A stretch of 64,000 nucleotides of DNA from CAVPGP01 sp963718065. Lineage in GTDB: Bacteria > Actinomycetota > Thermoleophilia > Gaiellales > Gaiellaceae. Numbering within the stretch: position 1 is the first letter of the stretch; the number at the start of each line of letters is the position of its first letter. Both the position numbers and the translations under genes were made by a program. Shown here one piece after another: positions 32,897 through 42,194 of this stretch. The stretch covers positions 128,849-192,848 of the forward strand of contig CAVQYE010000012.1 of assembly GCA_963718065.1 (NCBI GenBank), in the 5' to 3' direction. The notes under the pieces are model-generated. The model did no database searches. It saw only the letters and a list, made by a program, of their open reading frames with translations, and was not told the origin of the DNA.

Positions 32897-33852
32897 ATGC
32901 GCGTCGTCGTCGCGCTCGGCGGCAACGCGCTCCTTCGGCGCGGCGAGCCGCTGACTGCGGAGAACCAGCGCGCGAACGCGCGTATCGCGTGCGAGGCGCT
33001 CGCGCCGCTCGCGCTCGAGCACGAGCTCGTGGTCTCGCACGGCAACGGGCCTCAGGTCGGCCTGCTCGCGCTGCAGGGCTCCGCGTACACCGAGGTCGAC
33101 CCGTACCCGCTCGACCTGCTCGGCGCGCAGACCGAGGGGATGATCGGCTATCTGATCGAGCAGGAGCTCGGCAACGTGCTTCCCCCCGAGAAGCGGTTCG
33201 CGATCACTCCTGACCCTGATCGAGGTGGACCCGGACGATCCGGCCTTCGCCGATCCGACGAAGCCGATCGGGCCGATCTACTCGCAGGCGGACTCCGAGC
33301 GGCTCGCCCGGGAAAAGGGTTGGGCGTTCAAGCCGGACGGCGACAGCTACCGCAGGGTCGTGCCGTCGCCGTTGCCGAAGCGGATCTTCGGGCTCGAGCC
33401 GCTCGAGTTGCTCCTCGACCAGGGTTGCGTCGTGATCTGCGCGGGCGGCGGCGGGATCCCGGTCACATACACCGACGAGCCGGTGCCGGCAGGCCGTCGG
33501 CTCGTCGGCGTCGAAGCGGTGATCGACAAGGATCTCGCGAGCGCACTGCTCGCCCGGGACCTGCGCGCGGACGCCCTCGCGATCGTCACCGATGTCGATG
33601 CCGTGTATCACGATTGGGGCACGCCGCAGCAGCGTGCGATTCGCCGCGCATCACCGGAAGCGCTCGGTCGGCGCGGAGTTCGCGGCCGGCTCGATGGGCC
33701 CAAAGGTCCGGGCAGCGTGCTCGTTCGTCGAGGAGACCGGCGGCCAGGCCGTGATCGGCTCGATCGCGGACACGCCCGCGCTGCTCCGCGGCGAGGCGGG
33801 CACGGTCGTCACCCGCGACGCCGACGGCCTGGAGTTGGCGGATGTCGCTTAG
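32897..33852 (+). CDS. arcC: Carbamate kinase (two frameshifts)
   Basis: Transfers phosphate from carbamoyl phosphate to ADP, the ATP-yielding last step. About 317 residues after two +1 corrections near 33207 (gcgatcActcctg) and 33680 (ggtcgGcgc). Motifs: VVVALGGNALL at the start, VVSHGNGPQVG, VICAGGGGIPV, AIVTDVDAVY and AGSMGPKVRAACSFVEETG. ATG 32897 is 3 nt past the arcB stop. All three enzymes of the pathway are thus present in order. Confidence 0.92.
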
Positions 33853-33867
33853 GAGGGCCTGGCTCGC

Positions 33868-35347
33868 GTGAGCACACCTGAGCCCGCCACGAAGTCCCGG
33901 TTCGCGCTCCCCTCGGCCTACACGATCCTCTTCGCGCTGATCGTCGTGGCCGCGATCGCGACCTGGATCATCCCGGCCGGCACGTACGACCTGAACGCGA
34001 GCGGCGAACCGGTCCCCGGGACGTACCACGAGGTCCCGCAGAAGCCCGCGCGGATCCTCGTCGACTCGCTCACGGCGCCGATCAACGGCATGTACGGCAT
34101 CGAGAACCAGACCGGGAACATCAACTACTACAACTCGGGCTCCCTCTTCGGAGCGATCGACGTGGCGCTGTTCATCCTCGTGATCGGCGGCTTCCTCGGC
34201 GTGACGATGAAGACAGGCGCGATCCAGGCCGGGATCGGGAGGCTCGTCCAGAAGCTCAAGGGCAAAGAGCGCTGGATGATCCCTGCCCTGATGGTCGTCT
34301 TCGCGCTCGGCGGCACGAGCTACGGGATGGCCGAGGAGAGTCTGGCGTTCTATGCCCTTGTGATCACCGTGCTGATCGCCGCCGGTTACGACGCGCTCAC
34401 CGGTGCGGCGGTCGTCCTCCTGGGCTGCGGGATCGGCACGCTGGGCTCGACGATCAACCCGTTCGCAACGGGGATCGCGTCGGGGTTCGCCGGCGTCTCG
34501 ATCAGCGACGGCCTCGTCGGCCGGCTGGTGATCCTGATCATCGGGCTCGGCGATCGGCATCTTCTTCGTGCTGCGCTACGCCGACCGCGTGAAGGCCGAC
34601 CCGTCGAAGTCGGTCGTCTACGACATGAAGGCCGACAACGAGGCGCGCTTCCGTGTCGGAGACCGAGGGCGGCGAGATCGAGCTGACGGGAACGCACAAG
34701 CTGATCCTGGCCGTGTTCGGGCTCGCGTTCCTCGTGATGATGTACGGCGTCATCCCGTGGGCGGACATGGGGATCGGGCTGCCCACCTGGTGGTGGTGGT
34801 TCCCGGAGATGACCGGGTCGTTCCTGCTGTTCGCGATCGTGATCGGGCTGATCGGGCGCATGGGCGAAGGAGAATTCACGGGCACGTTCGTCGACGGCTC
34901 CCGCGAGCTCCTCGGCGTCGCGCTCATCATCGGGATCGCCCGCGGGATCACGGTGATCATGAACAACGGCGAGATCACCGACACCGTCCTGCACTGGTGC
35001 GAGCTCGCGCTCGGCGACGTCGGCGAGGCGGTCTTCGCGGTCGTGATGTTCCTGCTCTTCCTGCCGCTGTCCTTCCTGATCCCGTCGTCGTCCGGGCTGG
35101 CGACGGTCGCGATGCCGATCATGGCGCCGCTCGCGACCTTCGTGAACGTCCCAGAGCAGCTGGTCGTGACCGCGTACCAGAGCGCCTCGGCCTCATGAAC
35201 CTGTTCATCCCGACCTCTGCGGTCGTGATGGGAGGCCTCGCGATCGCGCGTGTGCCCTACGACCGGTACCTCAAATGGGTCTGGCCGCTGCTCGCGATGC
35301 TGGGCGTTCTCTGCGTCCTCGTGATCGGGATCGGAGCCGCACTGTGA
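33868..35347 (+). CDS. YfcC-type membrane antiporter, probable arginine/ornithine exchanger (three frameshifts)
   Basis: About 492 residues after corrections near 34553 (+1), 34655 (+1) and 35190 (-1). Strongly hydrophobic with some 12 helices, and family motifs VVAAIATWIIPAGTYD at the N-terminus and FLIPSSSGLATVAMPI late in the protein. YfcC/ArcD2-like proteins exchange arginine for ornithine next to deiminase genes in many bacteria; the position right after arcC supports that here. The GTG start has AGGAGGG in front. ArcD of the APC superfamily is a different fold, so I do not use that symbol. Confidence 0.82.
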
Positions 35348-35371
35348 GCGTCGACGCGAAAGGGGACCGTG

Positions 35372-35524
35372 ATGGGTGACGTCATTCGCTGGGGTGCCGT
35401 GATCGTGGCCGCGCTCCTCCTGATCGGCCTGGCGTGGTACGGACGCGGTCCCAAGCACCACCGCGGCAACGACATCGGCTCGCACGGCACCAAGGTCATC
35501 ATCGTCCGGACGGAGGACCAATGA
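35372..35524 (+). CDS. 50-residue single-helix membrane protein, coupled to P-type ATPase
   Basis: ATG 35372 with AGGGGACC upstream. One hydrophobic segment (WGAVIVAALLLIGLAWYG) is followed by a basic, His-containing tail (RGPKHHRGND) and VIIVRTEDQ. The stop overlaps the start of the P-type ATPase (ATGA). The position recalls KdpF and other tiny subunits of ion pumps. Family not recognised; the role as pump subunit is inference. Confidence 0.6.
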   Translation: MGDVIRWGAVIVAALLLIGLAWYGRGPKHHRGNDIGSHGTKVIIVRTEDQ

Positions 35525-38290
35525 GCGCATCCACGATCCAGGAGACCCCCACGGCCCAGCAGGTCGGCCGCGACACGAGCTCACACGGTCTGACCGCGGA
35601 CGAGGCATGCGCCCGGCACAAGGTCGATCCGCGGTCCGGTCTCGACACAGCCGAGGTCGAGCGCCGGCGGGCCGAGGTCGGTCCGAACAAGCTCGCAGAA
35701 GGGAAGAAGGAGCCGGGCTGGCAGGCGTTCGTCCGACAGTACCGCGACCTGATGCAGCTCGTCCTGCTCGGCGCCGCGGTCGTCAGCATCGTCGCGCTCC
35801 AGGAGTGGTCCACGGGCCTCGTGATCATCGGCCTGACCGTGCTGAACGCGGTCCTTGGCCTGAACCAGGAGGGGAAGGCCGCGGAGAGCGTTGCCGCGCT
35901 CCAGAAGATGCTCCTGATCCACGCGCATGTCCGCCGCGGCGGCCAGCGGGTGGACATCCCCGCGGAGGAGGTCGTGCCGGGCGACATCGTCACCTTCGAG
36001 GCGGGCGACAAGGTCCCCGCCGACGGCCGCCTGATCTTGGCCGCGACGCTGGAGATCGAGGAGGCCGCGCTCACCGGCGAGAGCACCCCGGTGCTGAAGT
36101 CGGTCGACCCTGTCCCAGGCGACGACGTCCCGCTGGGCGACCGCCTCGACATGGCCTACATGAACTCGACCGTGACGCGCGGGCGGGGTGAGATGGTCGT
36201 CACGGGGACGGGAATGTCCACCGAGGTCGGGCAGATCTCGGGGATGCTGGCCGGCGTTCAGCAGGAGAAGACGCCGCTCACGCGCCAGCTCGACCAGCTG
36301 ACAGTTCTGATCACGATCATGGCGGCCATCGCGCTGGCGCTCGTGATCATCTTCGGGCTGATCCGTGGCGAGAGCTTCGACGACCTGTTCATCATCGGCA
36401 TCGCCCTCGCGATCGCGGCGATCCCGACCGGCCTCCCTGCGGTCGTCACGACCATGCTCTCGCTGGGTACCCAGGCGCTTGCGCGACAAGGGCGCGATCG
36501 TGAAGCGGCTGCGGTCCGTGGAGACGCTCGGTTCGACCTCGGCGATCTGCTCGGACAAGACCGGCACGCTGACGCTGAACCAGATGACCGCGCGTCAGCT
36601 CGTCGTCGTCGGCCGGCGCTACGCGATCGAGGGCGAGGGCTACTCGACGGTTGGGAAGATCCTGCGCGTCGCCGGCGACGCGGACACGCCGCTCGAGCCG
36701 TTCATGCTGCCGATGGCCCTCGCCAACGACGCGGCGGTGCGAGACGGAGAGATCGTGGGCGACCCGACCGAGGCGGCGCTCGTGGTCCTCGCCGCGAAGG
36801 GCGGGCTCGACGTCGACGAGACGAGGCGCCAGTACCCGCGTGTCGGCGAGGTCCCGTTCGACTCGGAGTACAAGTTCATGGCCACGTTCCACGAGATGGA
36901 GGACGGGGGCCGCAAGGTGATCCGCTGCTTCGTCAAGGGCGCACCGGACGTGCTCCTCGACCGCGCCTCGCAGATCCGCGCTGAGGACGGCTCGACGGTG
37001 CCCGCAGAGGGCGCAATGGACCGTGTCCTCGCCGAAAACGACCGGCTCGCCAGCGAGGGCCTGCGGGTGCTCGCGGTGGCGACCCGCGACATCGATGCCT
37101 CGTCGTTCGACGCCGGCGGAGATCTGCTCGCGGAGGTGCAGAACCTGACGCTGCTCGCCCTTGTCGGCATCGTCGACCCGCCGCGCAAGGAGGCGAGGGA
37201 CGCGATCACGCTCTGCAAGGCAGCGGGCATTCAGGTGCGCATGATCACCGGCGACCACGCGACGACCGCCGCCGCGATCGGGCACCAGCTCGGGATCGAG
37301 GGCCGCGCCATGACCGGCACGGAGTTCGCGGCGCTCAGCGATGAGGAGCTCGACGCCCAGGTGGGCGAGATCGGCGTCGTCGCCCGCGTCGCTCCGGAGG
37401 ACAAGGTCCGGCTCGTCGACATGCTGAAGCGCAAGGGCAACGTCGTCTCGATGACGGGTGACGGGGTCAACGATGCCCCCGCGCTGAAGCGCGCGGACAT
37501 CGGTGTCGCGATGGGGATCACCGGCACCGAGGTGACCAAGGAAGCCGCGGACATGATCCTCACGGACGACAACTTCGCCACGATCGTCTCGGCGGTCGAG
37601 GGCGGCCGGGGGATCTACGACAACCTGATGAAGTACGTGCGGATCCAGCTGATCGAGCTGGGCGCGTTCATCCTCCTGTTCGTCCTCGCCGGCGCATTCG
37701 ACGTCGCCAACGGTGCTCCGCTGACGCCGTTGCAGGTCCTCTGGATCAACTTCGCGATCGACGTGGTGCTGGCGATCGGCCTGGGCTTCGACGCGGCCGT
37801 CCCCGGCCTCATGCAGCGGAAGCCCAGGGATGCGAGCGCACCGATCGTGAACCGGCCGCTCGCGATCCGGCTCGGGTTCCTGGCCCTCCTCATGTCCGTC
37901 GTCGCGCTCGGCATCGTCGCCTGGGGCGAGAACCGGTATGACCTCGCCATCGCCACCACGATGGGCCTGACCACGCTGTCGCTGATGCACATCGTCGCCG
38001 CCATCGAGGTCAGGGATCCGACGCAGACGATCTTCAGCCGCGCCACGCTCGAGAACCGGCGGTTCGTGCAGCTGATCGGCTTGACGCTCGTGCTGACCCT
38101 CCTCGTGACAGGGCTGGACTTCCTCGAGCGCATCTTCGACACGGTCCCCTTGACGAGCACACAGTGGGGCATCTGCCTGCTCGGGCCGATCGTCTATCTC
38201 GCGATCGCGGAGATCGTGAAGGCCTTCGACCGGCGGTCCGGCCACGGCCGGCCCGCCGCCGCGGAGGTGGCCCCGGCCGTTCAGGCCTGA
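35521..38290 (+). CDS. P-type cation-transporting ATPase, P2-like (one frameshift)
   Basis: About 922 residues after one +1 correction near 36482. N-terminal cation-ATPase domain (GLTADEACARHKV), actuator TGES in EAALTGESTPVL, phosphorylation site CSDKTGTLTLNQM, nucleotide site VKGAPDVLLDRA, hinge TGDGVNDAPALKRADIGVAMG, and ten helices. Helix 4 reads IPTGLPAVV where Ca2+ pumps have PEGLP; helix 6 has LWINFAIDVVLAIGLGFD with Asn and Asp kept. The missing acidic residue makes the ion uncertain (Ca2+, Mg2+, H+ or Na+). It follows the ATP-yielding arginine deiminase genes with an ATGA overlap to the small membrane protein. Confidence 0.88.
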
Positions 38291-38321
38291 CCCTGCGGCC
38301 CCGGCTCAGCCGCACCAGCGG

Positions 38322-39618
38322 TCAACCGGCATACGTGCCGCTCGAGGCGCGGCCGAGTGAGGCGAGCGCGTCGGCGAGCTGCTCGGTTTCTGCCGGCAAG
38401 AGGTCGGCGGTGGTGACGCGGATTCCCGGCGAGCTGTGAAAGCGGTAGCGCTCGCCCGGGCTGACGGCCCACCCCTGGACGAGGAGCTCGCTGACCACTG
38501 CCGCCTCCTCCGCGAGCGGCACCCAGACGCCGAGCCCTGAGTCGCCGGCTGCCTCGATTCCCCGCGCCGCGAGCGCCGAGACGAGCGCCCGGCGGCGCTC
38601 GGCGTACACGCGCTCGGCACGGCCGAGCAGCTTCGTCGTCGCCTTCTCTCGCAGCAGGAGTGCGGCGACCTGCTGGAGGATGTGACTCGCCCAACCGGGG
38701 CTGAGGCGCTGCCGCCCCTCGACCCGGGAGACCGTCAGCGGGTCGCCCGCAAGCATGGCGAGCCGGAGGTCGGGGCCGAGCACCTTCGAGAGCGAGCGGA
38801 CGACGATCCAGCGACCGTTCGGATCGTGCAAGGGGACGTAGGGCGCGTCGGCCACCCGCGCCAGGTAGTCGTCTTCGATCATCAGGACGTCGGGATGCAG
38901 CGCCATGACCGCGCGCAACGCCTCCCCGCGGGCAGGGTCGACCGAGGCGCTGGTGGGATTCTGGCCTCGAGGCGTCGCGATCACGGCGCGCGCGCCGCGG
39001 CGCAGCGCGTCGGCGAGCTGATCCGGAACGAGACCGCGCCTGTCGACTGCGACGGGCTCGACTGCAAGCCCGAGCGCGTGCACGAGGTCGGCGATCCGCG
39101 GCCAGCTGGGGTCTTCGACGACGACCCGGTCGCCCAGCCTCAGCTCGGTCTGCAATGCGCGCTCGATCGCATCGAGCGCGCCACAGGCGATTGCGATCTC
39201 GCCGTCGAGCCCGTCCGCAGCGAACTCGGCGGCAGCAAGCGAAGCGAGCTCCGGCAGCTTCGTCGCGCCGCCGTACAGCTTGTGCGCAGGGTCGATGCGA
39301 GCGAGTGTGCCCGCAAGCGGGGGGAGGAGCAGCGGATCGGGATTGCCGCTTGCGAGGTCGCGAACGCCGGCGGGCAGCTCGGTCGCCCTCTTGACTCGCA
39401 CGGGTGGGAGCGAGGCGACCGAGGTCCCCGGCCGCGGTCGGCAACGACGAAGCCTCGCTGCCTGAGCGTCCGGTAGGCGGCGGCCACCGTCGCCGGACTG
39501 ACAGCGAGGGCCGTCGCCAGCGACCGCACGGTCGGGAGCTTCGACCCGGGGAGCAGCCGGCCCTGCGCGATCTCGACCTCGACCGCGGACGCGATCGCTG
39601 CCGACCCGGCGCTCGGAC
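38322..39618 (-). CDS. MocR-like GntR regulator with aminotransferase-fold domain (frameshifted; start uncertain)
   Basis: GntR winged helix (GRLLPGSKLPTVRSLATAL, SPATVAAAYRTLRQRGFVV) joined to a fold-type I PLP domain (PLLLPPLAG; VIATPRGQNPTSASVDP; Lys in SLSKVLGPDLRLAML). A shift near 39400 separates them. MocR proteins bind PLP and control vitamin B6 or amino-acid genes. I see no ATG, GTG or TTG in the correct frame upstream of the HTH, so the 5' end is uncertain by some tens of bases, or another indel hides it. Divergent from MFS and EamA exporter genes, which are likely targets. Confidence 0.8.
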
Positions 39619-39621
39619 CGA

Positions 39622-39660
39622 TAGATTGTACTAGCGTAGTGGTGATGCTTGTACTATAAC
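39622..39660. promoter_or_regulatory. Divergent control region with TTGTACTA direct repeats
   Basis: TTGTACTA occurs at 39626-39633 and again at 39649-39656, the starts 23 bp apart, which is about two helical turns. The strip is AT-rich in a GC-rich setting. TAGATT (39622) on the plus strand and TACAAT (39630-39625) on the minus strand could be -10 boxes. MocR regulators are known to bind direct repeats in such gaps. The plus-strand TTG start at 39649 overlaps the second copy. Confidence 0.5.
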
Positions 39661-40957
39661 AATCTGTCCGGACTGCGCCGGTTCGGCTACGGGCTGTCGG
39701 CCGAGCTGTGGACCGTCCAGGTCGGGATCTTCCTGAACATGCTCGGCTACGGCGCCGTCCTGCCGTTCGAGATCATTTATCTCCACGACGGCCGCGGCTT
39801 CAGCCTCGGCGTTGCGGGCCTCGTCGTCGGCGCGCTCAGCGGCTTCGCGGTGATCGCTGCGCCACTCGCCGGCCCGGTGATCGACCGTCTCGGCGCACGG
39901 GCGACGGCAGCCGGCGCCGGTCTCGCGCTCGCTGCCGGCTACGGCGGGCTCGCGTTCGCGCACACACCGCGGCAGGCGTTCGCGGCCGCCGCGGTGGCCG
40001 GCGCCGGGAACGGCGCGCTCCTCCCGAGCCAGTCCGCGCTCATCGCGTCGCTCACGGCGCCGGAGCTCCGCCACCGCGCCACCGCTGTCTCGCGCGTCGC
40101 AGCCAACGTCGGCTTCGGTGTCGGTGGCGCGCTCGGCGGCCTGGTCGCGGCGTACGGGGTGAACGGCTTCGTCGCTCTCCTGCTCGCCAACTCGGTGACG
40201 TACGTCTTCTTCGTCGCGATTCTGCTCGCCGCCGTCCGTGAGGACGCTCGGCCGGCGCCGGTCGCCGGCGGATATCGCGTCGTGAGCCGAGACCGGGCGT
40301 TCCGGCGCCTCGCGTTGACGAACGTCGCCGTGATCGCCGTCGGCTGGGGCGTCCTCCCGTGGGTCGTGCCGCCGTATGCGCGGAGCGAGATCGGCGTCGG
40401 CCCGCACCTGATCGGGTTGCTGATGCTCGCGAACGCGTTCACCGTCGTTCTCGCCCAGATACCGGCGGCGAGGATCGCCGAAGGCCGGCGGCGCGGCGTC
40501 ACGATGGCGATCGGCTCGCTGGCATTCGTCGCCGCCTGCCTGCTCCTCCTGGGCGCCGGCGCCGTCGGTTCGAGCTACGCGTACCCCGCGTTGCTGTCGG
40601 CCGCGATCGTGATCGGTGTCGGCGAGTGCCTCCACACGACGGTGCTGATGCCGCTCGTCGCGGACCTGGCGCCCGTCGCGCTCCGCGGCCGCTACATGGC
40701 GGCCATCGGACTGTCGTGGTGGCTCGGCCTGGCATTGGCGCCGACGCTGGGCTCGCAACTGCTGAGCGTGTCGCCGGCGGCTGGCGTTGCTGGCAGCCGC
40801 AGCAGTGGCGTCGACGGCGGGAATGTCGGCCCTCGCGCTGGAGCGAGAGCTGCCCCCGGCCATCCGCCTCACCCCGCGGCCGGCGGGTCCGCGCGCGCCC
40901 CTTCGGCGGCCGCCGGCCGACGCCGAGACCGCCCAGCAAACGGTCGGCCCGGCGTGA
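39649..40957 (+). CDS. MFS transporter, 12-helix (one frameshift near C-terminus)
   Basis: About 435 residues. TTG 39649 is used for lack of a better start. Typical MFS helices (VQVGIFLNMLGYGAVLPFE; VGALSGFAVIAAPLAG with loop IDRLGARATAAG; VGWGVLPWVVPPY). A shift near 40785 moves the tail into another frame (LALLAAAAVASTAGMSALAL, ending QQTVGPA). The corrected stop at 40955-40957 overlaps the EamA GTG. The apparent fusion with EamA is therefore an artefact. Substrate unknown; with MocR and EamA beside it, amino acids or vitamers are plausible. Confidence 0.82.
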
Positions 40958-41859
40958 GCCCACTCCGCACTGTCGCGACACGCTCGCCTGACGTCGCTGC
41001 CCTCGCCGCCGGACTCGTGACGGTGACGCTGTGGGGCTCGGCGTTCGTCGCCATCCGCGACGCCGGCCGGACACTGTCGCCCGGCTCGCTGGCACTCGGG
41101 CGGCTGCTCGTCAGCCTGGTCGTTCTCGGCGTCGCGGCTCTGATCTGGCGCGAGCCGCTGCCCGCACGGCGCGACCTGATTCGGATCGGTGCCTTCGGGG
41201 CCCTGTTCCTCGGCGCCTACAGCGTGACGCTGAACGAGGCCGAGCGGCGCGTCGATGCCGGCACGGCCGCGATGCTGATCAACACCGGCCCGATCCTGAT
41301 CGCGATCCTGGCCGGGGTGTTCCTGAAGGAAGGCTTTCCCCGCTGGCTCTTCGCCGGTTGCGCGGTCGCTTTCGCCGGTTGCGTCCTGCTCGGTCTCGCG
41401 GGCTCGCGGTCGGGCTCTCGCGCCGGTCTCGGCATCGTGCTGCTGATCGTCGCCGCCTTCGCCTACGCGACGGCTGTCGTGATCCAGAAGAGCGTGCTCG
41501 CCCGCGTGTCGCCCTTGCAGGTGACGTGGCTCGGCTGCGCCGCGGGGACTCTCGTCTGCCTGCCGTTCGCACCGGCGCTCGTCCGGGATCTCGACGACGC
41601 GGGCGCGACCTCGCTCGGCCTGATGGTCTACCTCGGCATCGCCCCGACGGCGCTCGGCTTCGCGACCTGGGCCTACGCGTTGCGCCGAATGAGCGCCGGC
41701 CGCCTGGCCTCGCTCGCGTACCTGATTCCCGTGGTCGCGATTCTGCTCGGCTGGACATTCCTGGGCGAGACGCCGCCGTGGCTGGCTGCGGTCGGCGGTT
41801 CGCTGTGCCTCGCCGGGGTCGCTCTCGCACGCCGGCGAGGCATGAGCGACGAAGGCTGA
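40954..41859 (+). CDS. EamA-family (DMT superfamily) transporter
   Basis: 301 residues with ten helices in two EamA repeats (TVTLWGSAFVAIRDAGR near the start; TWLGCAAGTLVCLPFAP in the second half; LIPVVAILLGWTFLGETPP near the end, the family's most conserved stretch). Such proteins export amino acids or small metabolites. The GTG start overlaps the MFS stop (GTGA). Confidence 0.86.
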   Translation: MSPLRTVATRSPDVAALAAGLVTVTLWGSAFVAIRDAGRTLSPGSLALGRLLVSLVVLGVAALIWREPLPARRDLIRIGAFGALFLGAYSVTLNEAERRVDAGTAAMLINTGPILIAILAGVFLKEGFPRWLFAGCAVAFAGCVLLGLAGSRSGSRAGLGIVLLIVAAFAYATAVVIQKSVLARVSPLQVTWLGCAAGTLVCLPFAPALVRDLDDAGATSLGLMVYLGIAPTALGFATWAYALRRMSAGRLASLAYLIPVVAILLGWTFLGETPPWLAAVGGSLCLAGVALARRRGMSDEG

Positions 41860-41897
41860 TCGGGGCGCGCCTCAAGCCTCGGCGCTGGCTCGCGGGG

Positions 41898-41903
41898 TAC
41901 TAT
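41898..41903 (+). promoter_or_regulatory. Possible -10 box TACTAT, leaderless promoter
   Basis: TACTAT ends 6 nt before the GTG start at 41910 and there is no Shine-Dalgarno sequence between them. This is the arrangement of a leaderless transcript, common in actinobacteria. No clear -35 box. Confidence 0.3.
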
Positions 41904-41909
41904 TTTCGT

Positions 41910-42194
41910 GTGCCTCGTTACATGATCGTTCGCAGCTTTGTCGTCGGGGAGGACGAGATGGGCGCCGTCGGCACTCGCTCGCGGACGCTGATCGAGACCG
42001 ACTTCGTCGAGGTCAGCTGGGAGCACAGCCACGTCGTCGTCGACGACCTGGGGAAGGTACGGACGTTCTGCGTCTACTCGGCGCCGAACGAAGAGCTCGT
42101 ACGGCAGCATGCGTCGCGGCTCGGGCAGCACGAGATCGACTCGATCGACGAGATCGTGGGCGACGTCACGCCTGCCGACTTTCCGGCCGCTTGA
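41910..42194 (+). CDS. DUF4242 small protein, SCO4226-like (putative nickel-binding)
   Basis: 94 residues; VPRYMIVRSFVVG at the start, EVSWEHSHVVVDDLGKVRTFC in which the trailing C and His are typical of the family, then HASRLGQHEIDSIDEIVGD. The family is a ferredoxin-like alpha/beta dimer; Streptomyces SCO4226 binds nickel. Start chosen at GTG 41910 (VPRYM). The last 29 nt overlap the 3' end of the opposite cyclase gene. Confidence 0.75.
   Translation: MPRYMIVRSFVVGEDEMGAVGTRSRTLIETDFVEVSWEHSHVVVDDLGKVRTFCVYSAPNEELVRQHASRLGQHEIDSIDEIVGDVTPADFPAA

Noticed and set aside
39649..41859. A 736-residue MFS-EamA fusion
   Set aside because: The stretch between the domains (Arg/Ala/Pro-rich) is out-of-frame DNA. 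The MFS tail reads correctly in another frame and stops at 40955-40957, overlapping the EamA GTG.
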